Part shown: positions 1 through 6,542 of the stretch, piece by piece
How positions within the stretch are numbered: the first letter of the stretch is position 1
Layout: the number at the start of each line of letters is the position of its first letter
DNA from: Sulfurimonas sp.
GTDB taxonomy: Bacteria; Campylobacterota; Campylobacteria; Campylobacterales; Sulfurimonadaceae
Reading direction: 5' to 3'
Assembly: GCA_003978475.1 (NCBI GenBank)
Contig: QNZR01000236.1
Location: 1 to 10,184, forward strand
Length of the DNA: 10,184 nucleotides
Notes under the pieces: generated by a model
What the model was told of the DNA's origin: nothing
Seen by the model: the letters and a program-made list of their open reading frames with translations, nothing else
The model's database searches: none
Program-made: the position numbers and the translations under genes

Positions 1-634
1 CATAGCCCTGCTCATTGAACGGACAGAACTGGAGGTCGGAGATGTCGTCTTTTTCGGTGCCGGCGAGAAAAAAACGGTTCTTGACTACATGGGACGCTTT
101 AGAATTTTTCTAGCAGAGCATGAAAAGATGAACCTGATTGACACCGATCGTTTTGAATTTGTCTGGGTAGTTGATTTTCCGATGTTTGAAATTGAAGAGG
201 GACGCCTCAAAGCCTTGCACCACCCTTTTACTATGCCACGTGATCTTAACCATGAGCATGTCGAAGATATTGAATCTGTTGCCTACGATATTGTTCTTAA
301 CGGTGTCGAACTTGGCGGCGGCTCCATTCGTATTCATCAAGAGGAGATGCAGACCAAAATTTTCAACTTACTGGGTATTGACGAAGAGGAACAACGGGAG
401 AAATTCGGATTTTTACTTGATGCACTCAAATTTGGAGCACCTCCACACGGCGGCTTTGCGCTAGGTCTGGATCGACTCATCATGATTCTGGCACACAAAG
501 AGAGCATCCGTGATGTCATTGCCTTTCCAAAAACGCAAAAAGCATCATGCCTGCTAACCAAAGCACCCAGTACGGTCGATAACACCCAGCTTCGGGATTT
601 GCACATTCGACTTCGTGAAAGTACCAAAGTATGA
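1..634 (+). CDS. aspS: Aspartyl-tRNA synthetase, C-terminal part (5' end outside window)
   Basis: Class II aminoacyl-tRNA synthetase that charges tRNA with aspartate. The open frame runs from base 2 without a start, so the gene enters from the left; about 210 C-terminal residues are present. Visible features include the VVDFPMFE stretch followed by HHPFTMP, the active-site strand GVELGGGSIRIH, and class II motif 3 as GGFALGLDRL near the C-terminus, followed by the IRDVIAFPK tail typical of bacterial AspRS. The stop TGA overlaps the ATG of the next gene (ATGA), which suggests translational coupling with adk. An aspS-adk order is known from Campylobacter. Many Campylobacterota have a non-discriminating AspRS that also charges tRNA-Asn. 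The residues that decide this lie in the N-terminal domain, which is not in the window, so the specificity cannot be judged here. Confidence 0.97.
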   Translation, partial: IALLIERTELEVGDVVFFGAGEKKTVLDYMGRFRIFLAEHEKMNLIDTDRFEFVWVVDFPMFEIEEGRLKALHHPFTMPRDLNHEHVEDIESVAYDIVLNGVELGGGSIRIHQEEMQTKIFNLLGIDEEEQREKFGFLLDALKFGAPPHGGFALGLDRLIMILAHKESIRDVIAFPKTQKASCLLTKAPSTVDNTQLRDLHIRLRESTKV

Positions 635-1206
635 AAAAACTCATTCTCATTATTGGCGCTCCGGGTTCGGGAAAAACCACCGATGCCGAGTTGATTGCCC
701 AGCATCACGCCCAGCATATTAGCCACTACTCAACCGGTGATATGCTTCGCGCTGAAGCAGCCAGCGGAAGCGATCGAGGAAATATTATTGAGTCTTATAT
801 TTCCAAGGGCAATATTGTTCCTATTGATATTGTCATTGAGACCATTGTCCATGCTATTAAGAAGGCAGCAACACCTGCCGTTATTTTAGACGGTTACCCT
901 CGAAGCATTGAGCAAATGGAGGCCTTGGAGCACTACATGCAACACCACCACGATGTCACACTTGTCAGTGTCATTGAAGTACATGTCAGTGATGCTGTAG
1001 CACATGAGCGTGTCGTCGGTCGTGCCCGCGGAGCAGATGATTGTCATGATATCTTTGAGCGACGGATGACAATTTACAAAGAACCACTGGCGGCCATTGA
1101 AGCATTTTACCGCCGTAAAAATCTACTGCATGTTATTGACGGTGAACGCAGTATCGACATTGTTGTTGCCGAGATGGAAACGTATATTATGTCAAAACTA
1201 TCATAA
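631..1206 (+). CDS. adk: Adenylate kinase, short lid-less epsilonproteobacterial form
   Basis: Catalyses reversible phosphate transfer between ATP and AMP (2 ADP = ATP + AMP) in the cytoplasm. The protein has 191 residues. It shows the P-loop GAPGSGKTT (residues 9-17), the NMP-binding segment YSTGDMLR (33-40) and DGYPRS (87-92). The position where E. coli Adk carries a LID domain of about 35 residues has only a short GRARGADD turn (130-137). This lid-less form and the length match the Adk known from Campylobacter and Helicobacter, so I take this as the native copy. The start overlaps the aspS stop (ATGA) and there is no strong Shine-Dalgarno sequence, which is consistent with coupling to aspS. 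A different NMP kinase is possible but less likely given the resemblance to Campylobacter Adk. Confidence 0.92.
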   Translation: MKKLILIIGAPGSGKTTDAELIAQHHAQHISHYSTGDMLRAEAASGSDRGNIIESYISKGNIVPIDIVIETIVHAIKKAATPAVILDGYPRSIEQMEALEHYMQHHHDVTLVSVIEVHVSDAVAHERVVGRARGADDCHDIFERRMTIYKEPLAAIEAFYRRKNLLHVIDGERSIDIVVAEMETYIMSKLS

Positions 1207-1222
1207 ACACACGGGAGAGCAT

Positions 1223-1873
1223 ATGAACATTATATTATTGGGCGCACCGGGCGCGGGCAAAGGGACACAAGCACAATTTTTGACTCAAAAATTCAATATT
1301 CCTCAGATCTCCACAGGCGATATGCTGCGTGCCGCCATTAAAAACGGTACGCCACTGGGAACGCTGGCAAAAAAGACAATGGATGCGGGAGAGCTGGTGA
1401 GTGACGACATTATCATCGGACTGGTTAAAGAACGTATTGCGCAAGAAGACTGTCACAACGGTTTTCTCTTTGACGGGTTTCCCCGCACCGTAGTCCAAGC
1501 CGATGCGATTACCAATGCCGGCATTGCCATTGATGCCGTGATTGAAATTGACGTCCCCGATGAAGAGATTGTCAAGCGCATGTCAGGACGTCGGGTACAT
1601 CCGGCATCGGGTCGTACCTATCATACTATGTATAACCCTCCGAAAGTAGCCGGGAAAGATGATGTCACCGGAGAAGATTTAATACAGCGCGATGATGATG
1701 CCGAGAGCATTGTCAAAGAGAGACTGCATGTCTACCACAAGCAGACCCGACCGCTGATTGACTACTACACCAATCGTGCCAAAACCGACACCGCACTGAC
1801 CTACATTCGTGTTGACGGTACCCAGGACATTGCTGCTGTTGAAGCAAAAATTATGTCGCAACTCACATCGTAG
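1223..1873 (+). CDS. adk: Adenylate kinase, long (E. coli-like) form, second copy
   Basis: A second adenylate kinase, 216 residues, close to the 214 of E. coli Adk. It has the P-loop GAPGAGKGT (7-15), STGDMLR (30-36), DGFPRT (84-89) and a full LID domain (about 122-159) containing GRRVH, SGRTYH, NPPKV and GKDDVTGEDL. The lid lacks the four zinc cysteines of Gram-positive enzymes. It keeps H126, S129, D146 and T149, the hydrogen-bonding set of the E. coli lid. The frame is open for 42 codons upstream, but the start at 1223 is chosen because GGGAG lies just before it, the protein then begins at the usual MNIILLGAPG, and it does not overlap the previous gene. It sits 16 nt after the short adk, so the two are probably co-transcribed. 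Having both forms side by side is unusual; transfer of this copy from a proteobacterium with the long form is an inference. Confidence 0.95.
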   Translation: MNIILLGAPGAGKGTQAQFLTQKFNIPQISTGDMLRAAIKNGTPLGTLAKKTMDAGELVSDDIIIGLVKERIAQEDCHNGFLFDGFPRTVVQADAITNAGIAIDAVIEIDVPDEEIVKRMSGRRVHPASGRTYHTMYNPPKVAGKDDVTGEDLIQRDDDAESIVKERLHVYHKQTRPLIDYYTNRAKTDTALTYIRVDGTQDIAAVEAKIMSQLTS

Positions 1874-1886
1874 CCGGTTATTATAT

Positions 1887-1916
1887 AGACGCTCTCTACG
1901 GCGTCTTGACTTTTTT
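1887..1916 (+). terminator. Probable intrinsic terminator of the aspS-adk-adk operon
   Basis: A 6-bp perfect stem AGACGC/GCGTCT (1887-1892 with 1901-1906) with an 8-nt loop is followed by TGAC and six T residues (1911-1916). It lies 14 nt after the stop of the second adk. The second arm and the T-run lie inside the last codons of the convergent flavoprotein gene, so the 3' ends of the two transcripts overlap. Read on the minus strand the hairpin is not followed by a T-run, so it would serve only the plus-strand operon. Confidence 0.6.
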
Positions 1917-3158
1917 ACATGTAAATTCACCCAGCATCCCGGCTAAATAGCCACTGGAAAATGACCACTGAAGATTATACCCGCCGCAAGGGCCATCCAG
2001 GTCGAGCACTTCACCGCAAAAATAAAGATTGTCAATCAGGCGGCTCCGCATCGTACGTGGGTCAACCTCTTTAAGAGTTACCCCGCCACGGGTGATCATT
2101 GCCATATTAAAGCCCCCATGTCCCACAACCGTAAGCGGCATTTTGACCAGAAGATTCAATAACGCATGACGAGCACCGCCGGGTTGCTTGTTCCAGTGAC
2201 GTTCCGGATCCAAAGAAGCCATGGCACAAAGTTCACGACTTAAAGCATCCGGAATCAACACAGACAAAAGCTCTCGCGTCCTTTGATGCGGATCTTCTGC
2301 CAACGCCTTATGAATCTTTTCAAGAATCTGTGCCTCGTTCATTCCCTGAACCACATTAATGTGCAGCGGCACCTCGCCGTAACGCTCCAGCAAAGGAGTG
2401 ATCTCTCTGGCAAAGTCCAGTACAACCGGACCGCGAATACCTTGAGTGGTAAAAATCAGATCACCTACAGCACGTAGCTTTTTGGCTTTGGGAAGCGAAA
2501 TACGCAACTCCGCTTTGGCAATCGTATCGGCACGGCACCGTTTGACCCACGGCTCTTTGGTATAGAGTGGTATCATTGCCGGATGGAGTGCGGTGACGGT
2601 ATGCCCGATCGACTGTGCCAATACATACCCGTCACCTTCGGCACCGAGTCGGGGATAGCCTAAACCACCCGTTGCCACAATGACATGCGTGCCCTCATAC
2701 TGATGTTGCTGTGTTGTCATCACGCCATAGAGTACACCCTTGCGATACAGCCATGATTCCACACGCTCCGAGCAACGTATGTCGACATTCAGGCGATGCA
2801 GCTCTGCCTCCAAAGCATTGAGGATACTTAAAGCATTATGACTCACAGGAAAAACACGGTAGCCATCGGGTGCATGGCATTCTACTCCAAGCGTTCTGAA
2901 GAATTCTACTAAAGCATGGTGATCTAACGCCTGCAACGATTCGCTCATAAAACGACCCTGTCTGCCAAAGCACTCCATAAAACGATCCTTTGGTAGTGTA
3001 TTGGTAACATTACAGCGTCCACCGCCGGTCGCTTTGAGTTTAGCGCCGAGTACCGGCAGTTTTTCCAGTAACAAGACGCGCTTCTGCCGACGTGCTGCGG
3101 TAATGGCAGCCATCATTCCGGCAGCACCCGAACCAATAACAATCAGATCATAGACCAT
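1896..3158 (-). CDS. BaiN/YhiN (HI0933-like) family NAD(P)/FAD-dependent oxidoreductase
   Basis: Flavoprotein of the HI0933-like family, 420 residues, the usual length. The N-terminus carries the FAD dinucleotide-binding motif GSGAAG (9-14) after a beta strand, then an acidic residue in LLLEK. Family signatures follow: GAKLKATGGGRCNVTN (38-53), VATGGLGYPRLG (161-172), GIRGP (240-244), ITRGGV (355-360) and the C-terminal segment with IDNLYFCGEVLDLDG and GGYNLQ (375-397), which contacts FAD. There is no signal peptide, so it is cytoplasmic. Members are often named aminoacetone oxidase or BaiN, but the physiological substrate is mostly unknown and I cannot assign one. It starts 26 nt after the bioA stop and is probably the last gene of that operon. 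The nearest Shine-Dalgarno-like AGGT is about 16 nt upstream, so initiation looks weak; no in-frame alternative start was found just upstream. Confidence 0.93.
   Translation of the reverse strand: MVYDLIVIGSGAAGMMAAITAARRQKRVLLLEKLPVLGAKLKATGGGRCNVTNTLPKDRFMECFGRQGRFMSESLQALDHHALVEFFRTLGVECHAPDGYRVFPVSHNALSILNALEAELHRLNVDIRCSERVESWLYRKGVLYGVMTTQQHQYEGTHVIVATGGLGYPRLGAEGDGYVLAQSIGHTVTALHPAMIPLYTKEPWVKRCRADTIAKAELRISLPKAKKLRAVGDLIFTTQGIRGPVVLDFAREITPLLERYGEVPLHINVVQGMNEAQILEKIHKALAEDPHQRTRELLSVLIPDALSRELCAMASLDPERHWNKQPGGARHALLNLLVKMPLTVVGHGGFNMAMITRGGVTLKEVDPRTMRSRLIDNLYFCGEVLDLDGPCGGYNLQWSFSSGYLAGMLGEFTCKKVKTP
1914..1925. repeat. Second copy of the TTTACATGTAAA palindrome
   Basis: This is the same 12-bp palindrome (14 nt shared with the copy at 5443-5456). 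It lies in the last codons of the BaiN-type gene, where it encodes part of EFTCK, and overlaps the T-run of the adk operon terminator. Because it is coding, it may simply reflect the codons used. The two copies bracket the minus-strand three-gene block. Confidence 0.3.
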
Positions 3159-3184
3159 AACAGCGCAGACATTGACCTGTCAGT

Positions 3185-4480
3185 TTAACGTTGTGAAAGT
3201 GCATTGACAACGCCATAGGTCACCTCAATCATATATCGTAGTTCGGTCTCGGTAAAACAGTATGGCGGCATAAAATAGATCACATGTCCCAACGGTCTGA
3301 TGTAGACTCCCTGTTTCAGAGCCTCTTGAAATACATGTAATCCAATACGCTCACTCACGGCATAACCGTGCAACTCAATAGCACAGATCATGCCACGCTG
3401 ACGTACCTCTTTGACGTTGGCGAGCGCCTTGAACTTTTGGGTTTCTTGCGCTATTAGGGCAATACTGCGCTTATTAATCTCAATAATCTGCTCTTTTTCA
3501 AAAATATCCAATACGGCGTTAGCCGCCGCACACGCTAAAGTATTGCCGGTATAACTGTGAGAATCGAGAAAGGATTTCCCCTCATGATACTCACAATAAA
3601 ATGCATTATAGATATCATTGCCAAAGAGTACCACCGACAGCGGCATATATCCGCCGGTAATCCCCTTGGAAAGACAGAGAAAGTCCGGAGCAATACCGGC
3701 TTGCTCAATAGCAAACATGCTTCCGGTACGACCAAATCCCACGGCTACTTCATCGGCAATCAAAAAGACACCAAACGCATCACACAACGCTCGAAGACGG
3801 CGTATGTAACCGGCATCATACATCTGCATGGATCCGGCACACTGTACCAACGGCTCAATCACCACCGATGCGATCTTTCCTTCATGTGCCTGCAAGACAC
3901 GGCGCATACTCTCCAGTGCTTCATCTTCACCTACTAATGCCGGAGATGCCGCCTGGACAGTTTTTATGAGAATATCCGTATAGATATCTTTGTAGAGCCC
4001 GGTATCGCTCACCGCCAATGCCCCCATAGTTTCTCCATGATACGAATTTTGCAATGAGACAAAAAGCGGTCGGCTCTCTCCTTGATTTTTAAAGTATTGA
4101 AAGGACATCTTCAAGGCAATTTCAATGGCGCTAGAACCATTGTCGGCAAAAAAAACTTTCTGTAGGGGTGCAGGTGTGAGCGCCACAAGTCGGCGCGCCA
4201 AATCAATAGCAGGCTTGTGGGTAAACCCTGCAAAAATCACATGTTCGAGCGTCTGCAACTGTTCTTGTATTGCCGCGTTAATGGTCGCGTTGCTGTGTCC
4301 AAAAAGATTGACCCACCAACTGCTGATACAGTCCAGATAACGATTTCCCTCATAATCTTCAATATACGCCCCTTTGGCCTGCTTAATAGGAATGAGCGGC
4401 AATGTTTCATGATCTTTCATCTGCGTACAGGGGTGAAAGATATAGCGCAAATCTTCTTGCATCAGATGATGATTGGTCAT
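3185..4480 (-). CDS. bioA: Adenosylmethionine-8-amino-7-oxononanoate aminotransferase (biotin synthesis)
   Basis: PLP-dependent class III aminotransferase that converts 8-amino-7-oxononanoate to 7,8-diaminononanoate with S-adenosylmethionine as amino donor, in the biotin pathway. The protein has 431 residues. Visible features: HPCTQM near the N-terminus, SSWWVNLFGH (53-62) typical of BioA, NGSSAIE (114-120) for phosphate binding, YHGET (147-151), DEVAVGFGRTG (243-253) with the cofactor aspartate D243, the PLP lysine K272 in SKGITGG, and YIRPLGHVIYFMPPY with the conserved arginine at 395. The WW pair and YIRPLG support BioA over ornithine or GABA aminotransferases. The start ATG overlaps the stop of the upstream nucleotidase gene (ATGA). 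No bioF, bioC, bioD or bioB is in view, so the pathway genes are scattered. Confidence 0.95.
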   Translation of the reverse strand: MTNHHLMQEDLRYIFHPCTQMKDHETLPLIPIKQAKGAYIEDYEGNRYLDCISSWWVNLFGHSNATINAAIQEQLQTLEHVIFAGFTHKPAIDLARRLVALTPAPLQKVFFADNGSSAIEIALKMSFQYFKNQGESRPLFVSLQNSYHGETMGALAVSDTGLYKDIYTDILIKTVQAASPALVGEDEALESMRRVLQAHEGKIASVVIEPLVQCAGSMQMYDAGYIRRLRALCDAFGVFLIADEVAVGFGRTGSMFAIEQAGIAPDFLCLSKGITGGYMPLSVVLFGNDIYNAFYCEYHEGKSFLDSHSYTGNTLACAAANAVLDIFEKEQIIEINKRSIALIAQETQKFKALANVKEVRQRGMICAIELHGYAVSERIGLHVFQEALKQGVYIRPLGHVIYFMPPYCFTETELRYMIEVTYGVVNALSQR

Positions 4481-5433
4481 GCTAAACTCTTTAAAGGTGA
4501 CTGGGACGGATAAAGCACTTTACCCGAAGGCACCACTAAAGATGACGACTTGAGGTGCCGGTCCTGATCATCAAAAAATATGTGCGCTTTAAATGCCTGC
4601 AAGATTTTACTCTTCTCAACACCGCCTAAAAAAAATGCCTCGTCAACATAGACACCCCAGTGACGCAGTGTTTTAATGACACGCATCTCTGAAGGGCTGT
4701 TTCGTGCGGTTACAATGGCAATACGTACCGGAGAAAATTCCGTTCGCATCGGCAATCTTTCTTGCAATGAAGCCAACTTTTTTAAAAATGTCGCAAAAGG
4801 ACCCTCTCCCATGGGAATATCCTGTTCGCTGTCTTCATTGTCATGAAAGGCGGCTATCCCCTCCCTTTTATATACCAGCTCACTGCGTTCATCAAAAAGA
4901 ACCGCGTCACCATCAAAGGCAATACGCACCTGTCCATCGGAAGTATCACAACGATATTGCGGCGGAGTAGAGAGTACTGCCGAAGCACAGACACCGCTGT
5001 CAATAACTTTTTGAGCATCAGCTTCATTGGTTGTTAAAAAAAGATCTACATCAAACGCAGGGAGATAATCGGCACTGGATTCTCCTGCCGTAAAAGCCGA
5101 ACGGGTAATGTCCAGTTTCATACTACGGATGGTATGCAACACTCTTATACCCGTATCGGGGCTGTTGCGTGACATAATAACCACCTCCACAAGCGGCGCA
5201 TCATCTTTTTGCTGGTATCTGTTTAAGCCTAAAAGTGCTTTGACAAGAGGAAATCCAATACCCTCTTTCAAAGGGATGTCTTCATGATGACGCATATACT
5301 CTCGATACACCTCAATGGCATGATCGGGATCTGTCTCGAGATTTTTTTTAAAGAGTGCATCGGACTCCGATAAATCAAACAGTGCCGTAGCAGAAATACC
5401 AATGACCAGCGTTTTTTCCAGGTTATATGCCAA
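4477..5433 (-). CDS. Cytosolic 5'-nucleotidase, cN-I (NT5C1) family
   Basis: Predicted cytosolic 5'-nucleotidase that hydrolyses nucleoside monophosphates such as AMP. The protein has 318 residues and no signal peptide. The resemblance to the animal cN-I family is clear along the chain: LVIGISATALFD (9-20), HEDIPLKEG (50-58), FPLVKALLGLN (61-71), VEVVIMSRNSPDTG (82-95), LDITRSAFT (107-115), FDVDLFLTTNE (127-137) and AFDGDAVLF (172-180), which looks like the HAD motif I (DxD at D174/D176). Further on are TARNSP (242-247), FFLGGVEKSKIL (267-278) and FFDDQD (286-291), probably the later HAD motifs. The start is TTG (5431-5433) with a strong AAGGAG five nt before it; the only nearby upstream ATG is followed at once by a stop. 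The gene overlaps bioA by ATGA. Substrate preference is inferred from the family, not shown. Confidence 0.88.
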   Translation of the reverse strand: MAYNLEKTLVIGISATALFDLSESDALFKKNLETDPDHAIEVYREYMRHHEDIPLKEGIGFPLVKALLGLNRYQQKDDAPLVEVVIMSRNSPDTGIRVLHTIRSMKLDITRSAFTAGESSADYLPAFDVDLFLTTNEADAQKVIDSGVCASAVLSTPPQYRCDTSDGQVRIAFDGDAVLFDERSELVYKREGIAAFHDNEDSEQDIPMGEGPFATFLKKLASLQERLPMRTEFSPVRIAIVTARNSPSEMRVIKTLRHWGVYVDEAFFLGGVEKSKILQAFKAHIFFDDQDRHLKSSSLVVPSGKVLYPSQSPLKSLA

Positions 5434-5438
5434 TAGCG

Positions 5439-5444
5439 CTCCTT
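5439..5444 (-). promoter_or_regulatory. Ribosome binding site that fixes a TTG start
   Basis: On the minus strand AAGGAG (within AAAAGGAG) stands five nt before the TTG at 5431-5433. It is the strongest Shine-Dalgarno sequence in this half of the window and supports the non-ATG start of the 5'-nucleotidase gene. It touches the TTTACATGTAAA palindrome at 5444-5455, so anything bound to that site or a hairpin formed there could affect translation; that last point is inference. Confidence 0.7.
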
Positions 5445-5455
5445 TTACATGTAAA
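5444..5455. repeat. 12-bp perfect palindrome in the divergent intergenic gap
   Basis: TTTACATGTAAA is a perfect inverted repeat in the 40-nt gap between the divergent nucleotidase and methyltransferase genes. With one flanking base on each side it forms a 14-nt sequence (5443-5456) that occurs again at 1913-1926. The gap must contain the start signals of both genes, so the site could be an operator, but no convincing -35/-10 pair was found on either strand. A chance AT-rich palindrome is a fair alternative. Confidence 0.35.
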
Positions 5456-5473
5456 TAGTGTAAGATATGAGTT

Positions 5474-6463
5474 ATGAATGTTTTTACGACCGAACCGATG
5501 CATTATATTATGAATCTGCTCCGCGCTGCTGTTGATGCACTGGATGTTCATGAAAAACTCTCGTTTGTCGTGCTCAACCCTGACTGCGCCACAGCCACTT
5601 ATGCCGGTAGTATCATAACATATAATGAGACGCACTACATTTACCGAAGCTATAGAGCATGGGTCGATTTGGCACAGCTTTTGCATTGTCGTATGCTCAC
5701 CCCGACGCCATACGATTCGCATATGGTGACCCTTCATTTTCAAAAACTCAACATAGACAACTCCTTTCAGCGGTTACCGGTGGCGATGTCTACAGAAAAA
5801 TACGGTGTGAATTCAGCGTTTTCCAAAATTAACAAACACGAAGAGCCAGCGTTTCTTGCAGCCTATCTGCATGCACTTAAATCGGTAAATATAGCACAAC
5901 GCACCAAGGTGCTTAATCTTGGCATTAACACCGGTGATGAGTTTGCCCTCATTCAAAATATCTGTCAATCTTTTAAGCAGATATCCTTTACCGGCATTGA
6001 CCACTCTGCTTCTGCCATTGCAGCCGGACAGGCACGTTTTAAAGAACACTCCAACGTGACACTGCTCTGCCACGACATCACGACACTTCATGAACTTGAT
6101 TTACACCGTTTTGATCTGATGATAAGCATCGGCACCTTGCAAAGTTCGGGGCTCAATTTCAAACCACTCTTTATGTCATTGATACAGAACCATCTAACCT
6201 CCGGGGGTGCTCTTATTTTGGGATTTCCCAACTGCCGGTGGAGCGACGGCGAAATGCTTTATGGTGCCAAAGCACCCAACTACAGCACCTCGGAACTCTC
6301 TTTGGTCATTAAAGATATCTATTTTTGCAAAAAATATCTGCAACAGCACCGATTTCGCGTGACGCTAAGCGGAAAAGAGTACCTCTTTTTGACCGCAACA
6401 CGTCTGAACAACACCGCTAAAACCCCAAACGTTGGAAAGCCTATCATTAAAAAAACGCTTTAG
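5474..6463 (+). CDS. Class I SAM-dependent methyltransferase, substrate unknown
   Basis: The protein has 329 residues. The C-terminal half has a Rossmann-fold methyltransferase pattern: motif I KVLNLGINTGDEFAL (145-159), the acidic residue after strand 2 in FTGIDHS (172-178, D176), CHDIT (199-203) for adenine contacts, FDLMISIGTLQSSG (213-226) as motif IV, and LTSGGALILGFPN (241-253) as the strand 5 region. Motif I is NLGINTG instead of the common D/E-x-G-x-G-x-G, a somewhat divergent form. The first 140 residues match no domain I recognise; they include a few aromatic-rich strands and a HCRMLTPTPY segment. No membrane segment or signal peptide is evident. The gene is divergent from the nucleotidase gene and separated from the next gene by 79 nt. 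ATG at 5474 is used because nearby ATGs are out of frame; the Shine-Dalgarno sequence is weak. Small molecule, tRNA or protein could be the target. Confidence 0.8.
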   Translation: MNVFTTEPMHYIMNLLRAAVDALDVHEKLSFVVLNPDCATATYAGSIITYNETHYIYRSYRAWVDLAQLLHCRMLTPTPYDSHMVTLHFQKLNIDNSFQRLPVAMSTEKYGVNSAFSKINKHEEPAFLAAYLHALKSVNIAQRTKVLNLGINTGDEFALIQNICQSFKQISFTGIDHSASAIAAGQARFKEHSNVTLLCHDITTLHELDLHRFDLMISIGTLQSSGLNFKPLFMSLIQNHLTSGGALILGFPNCRWSDGEMLYGAKAPNYSTSELSLVIKDIYFCKKYLQQHRFRVTLSGKEYLFLTATRLNNTAKTPNVGKPIIKKTL

Positions 6464-6478
6464 CTAACAATAATAACC

Positions 6479-6496
6479 ATTTGTTAATTAACAAAT
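6479..6496. promoter_or_regulatory. 18-bp perfect palindrome, possible operator of the HDOD gene
   Basis: ATTTGTTAATTAACAAAT is a perfect inverted repeat with no spacer, in the 79-nt gap before the HDOD gene. It covers the proposed -35 box TTGTTA (6481-6486). A dimeric repressor bound here would block the promoter. It is not followed by a T-run, so it does not look like the terminator of the upstream methyltransferase gene. The gap is very AT-rich, which raises the chance of random palindromes, but 18 matched bases is long. Confidence 0.45.
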
Positions 6497-6509
6497 AATA
6501 TAATATAGT
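6481..6509 (+). promoter_or_regulatory. Probable sigma70-type promoter of the HDOD gene
   Basis: TTGTTA (6481-6486) and TATAGT (6504-6509) are spaced by exactly 17 nt and lie 33 nt before the ATG at 6543. An overlapping perfect TATAAT (6499-6504) could serve as an alternative -10 without a -35. A further short inverted repeat, AATAATAT (6494-6501) with ATATTATT (6513-6520), surrounds the -10 region. The positions fit a promoter, but AT-rich sequence makes such matches common. Confidence 0.5.
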
Positions 6510-6542
6510 AAAATATTATTGTAATGAAAGAACCTTAAAAAG

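Noticed and set aside
137..148. Thought of the HDOD protein as an HD phosphohydrolase (residues 137-148 of the protein)
   Set aside because: The HD pair is replaced by S-G, and the IPPLP signature and overall pattern are those of HDOD proteins, which generally lack the catalytic metal site.
1097..1222. N-terminal extension of 42 codons on the second adenylate kinase
   Set aside because: It would overlap the short adk in another frame, has no ribosome binding site, and the family starts at MNIILLGAPG, which has GGGAG just before it.
1679..1930. Minus-strand open frame over the end of the second adk
   Set aside because: It is antisense to a well-conserved lid region and overlaps the terminator; no family resemblance.
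3557..3937. Plus-strand open frame of 126 codons inside bioA
   Set aside because: It is antisense to the PLP-binding region of bioA, whose motifs explain the sequence fully.
5423..5743. Minus-strand open frame of 106 codons over the divergent gap
   Set aside because: It is antisense to the methyltransferase, covers the gap with both start regions, and resembles no protein family. It is a shadow frame.
6479..6496. Palindrome as a terminator of the methyltransferase gene
   Set aside because: The stem is almost entirely A/T, has no loop when drawn as a hairpin, and lacks a following T-run. An operator reading fits better.
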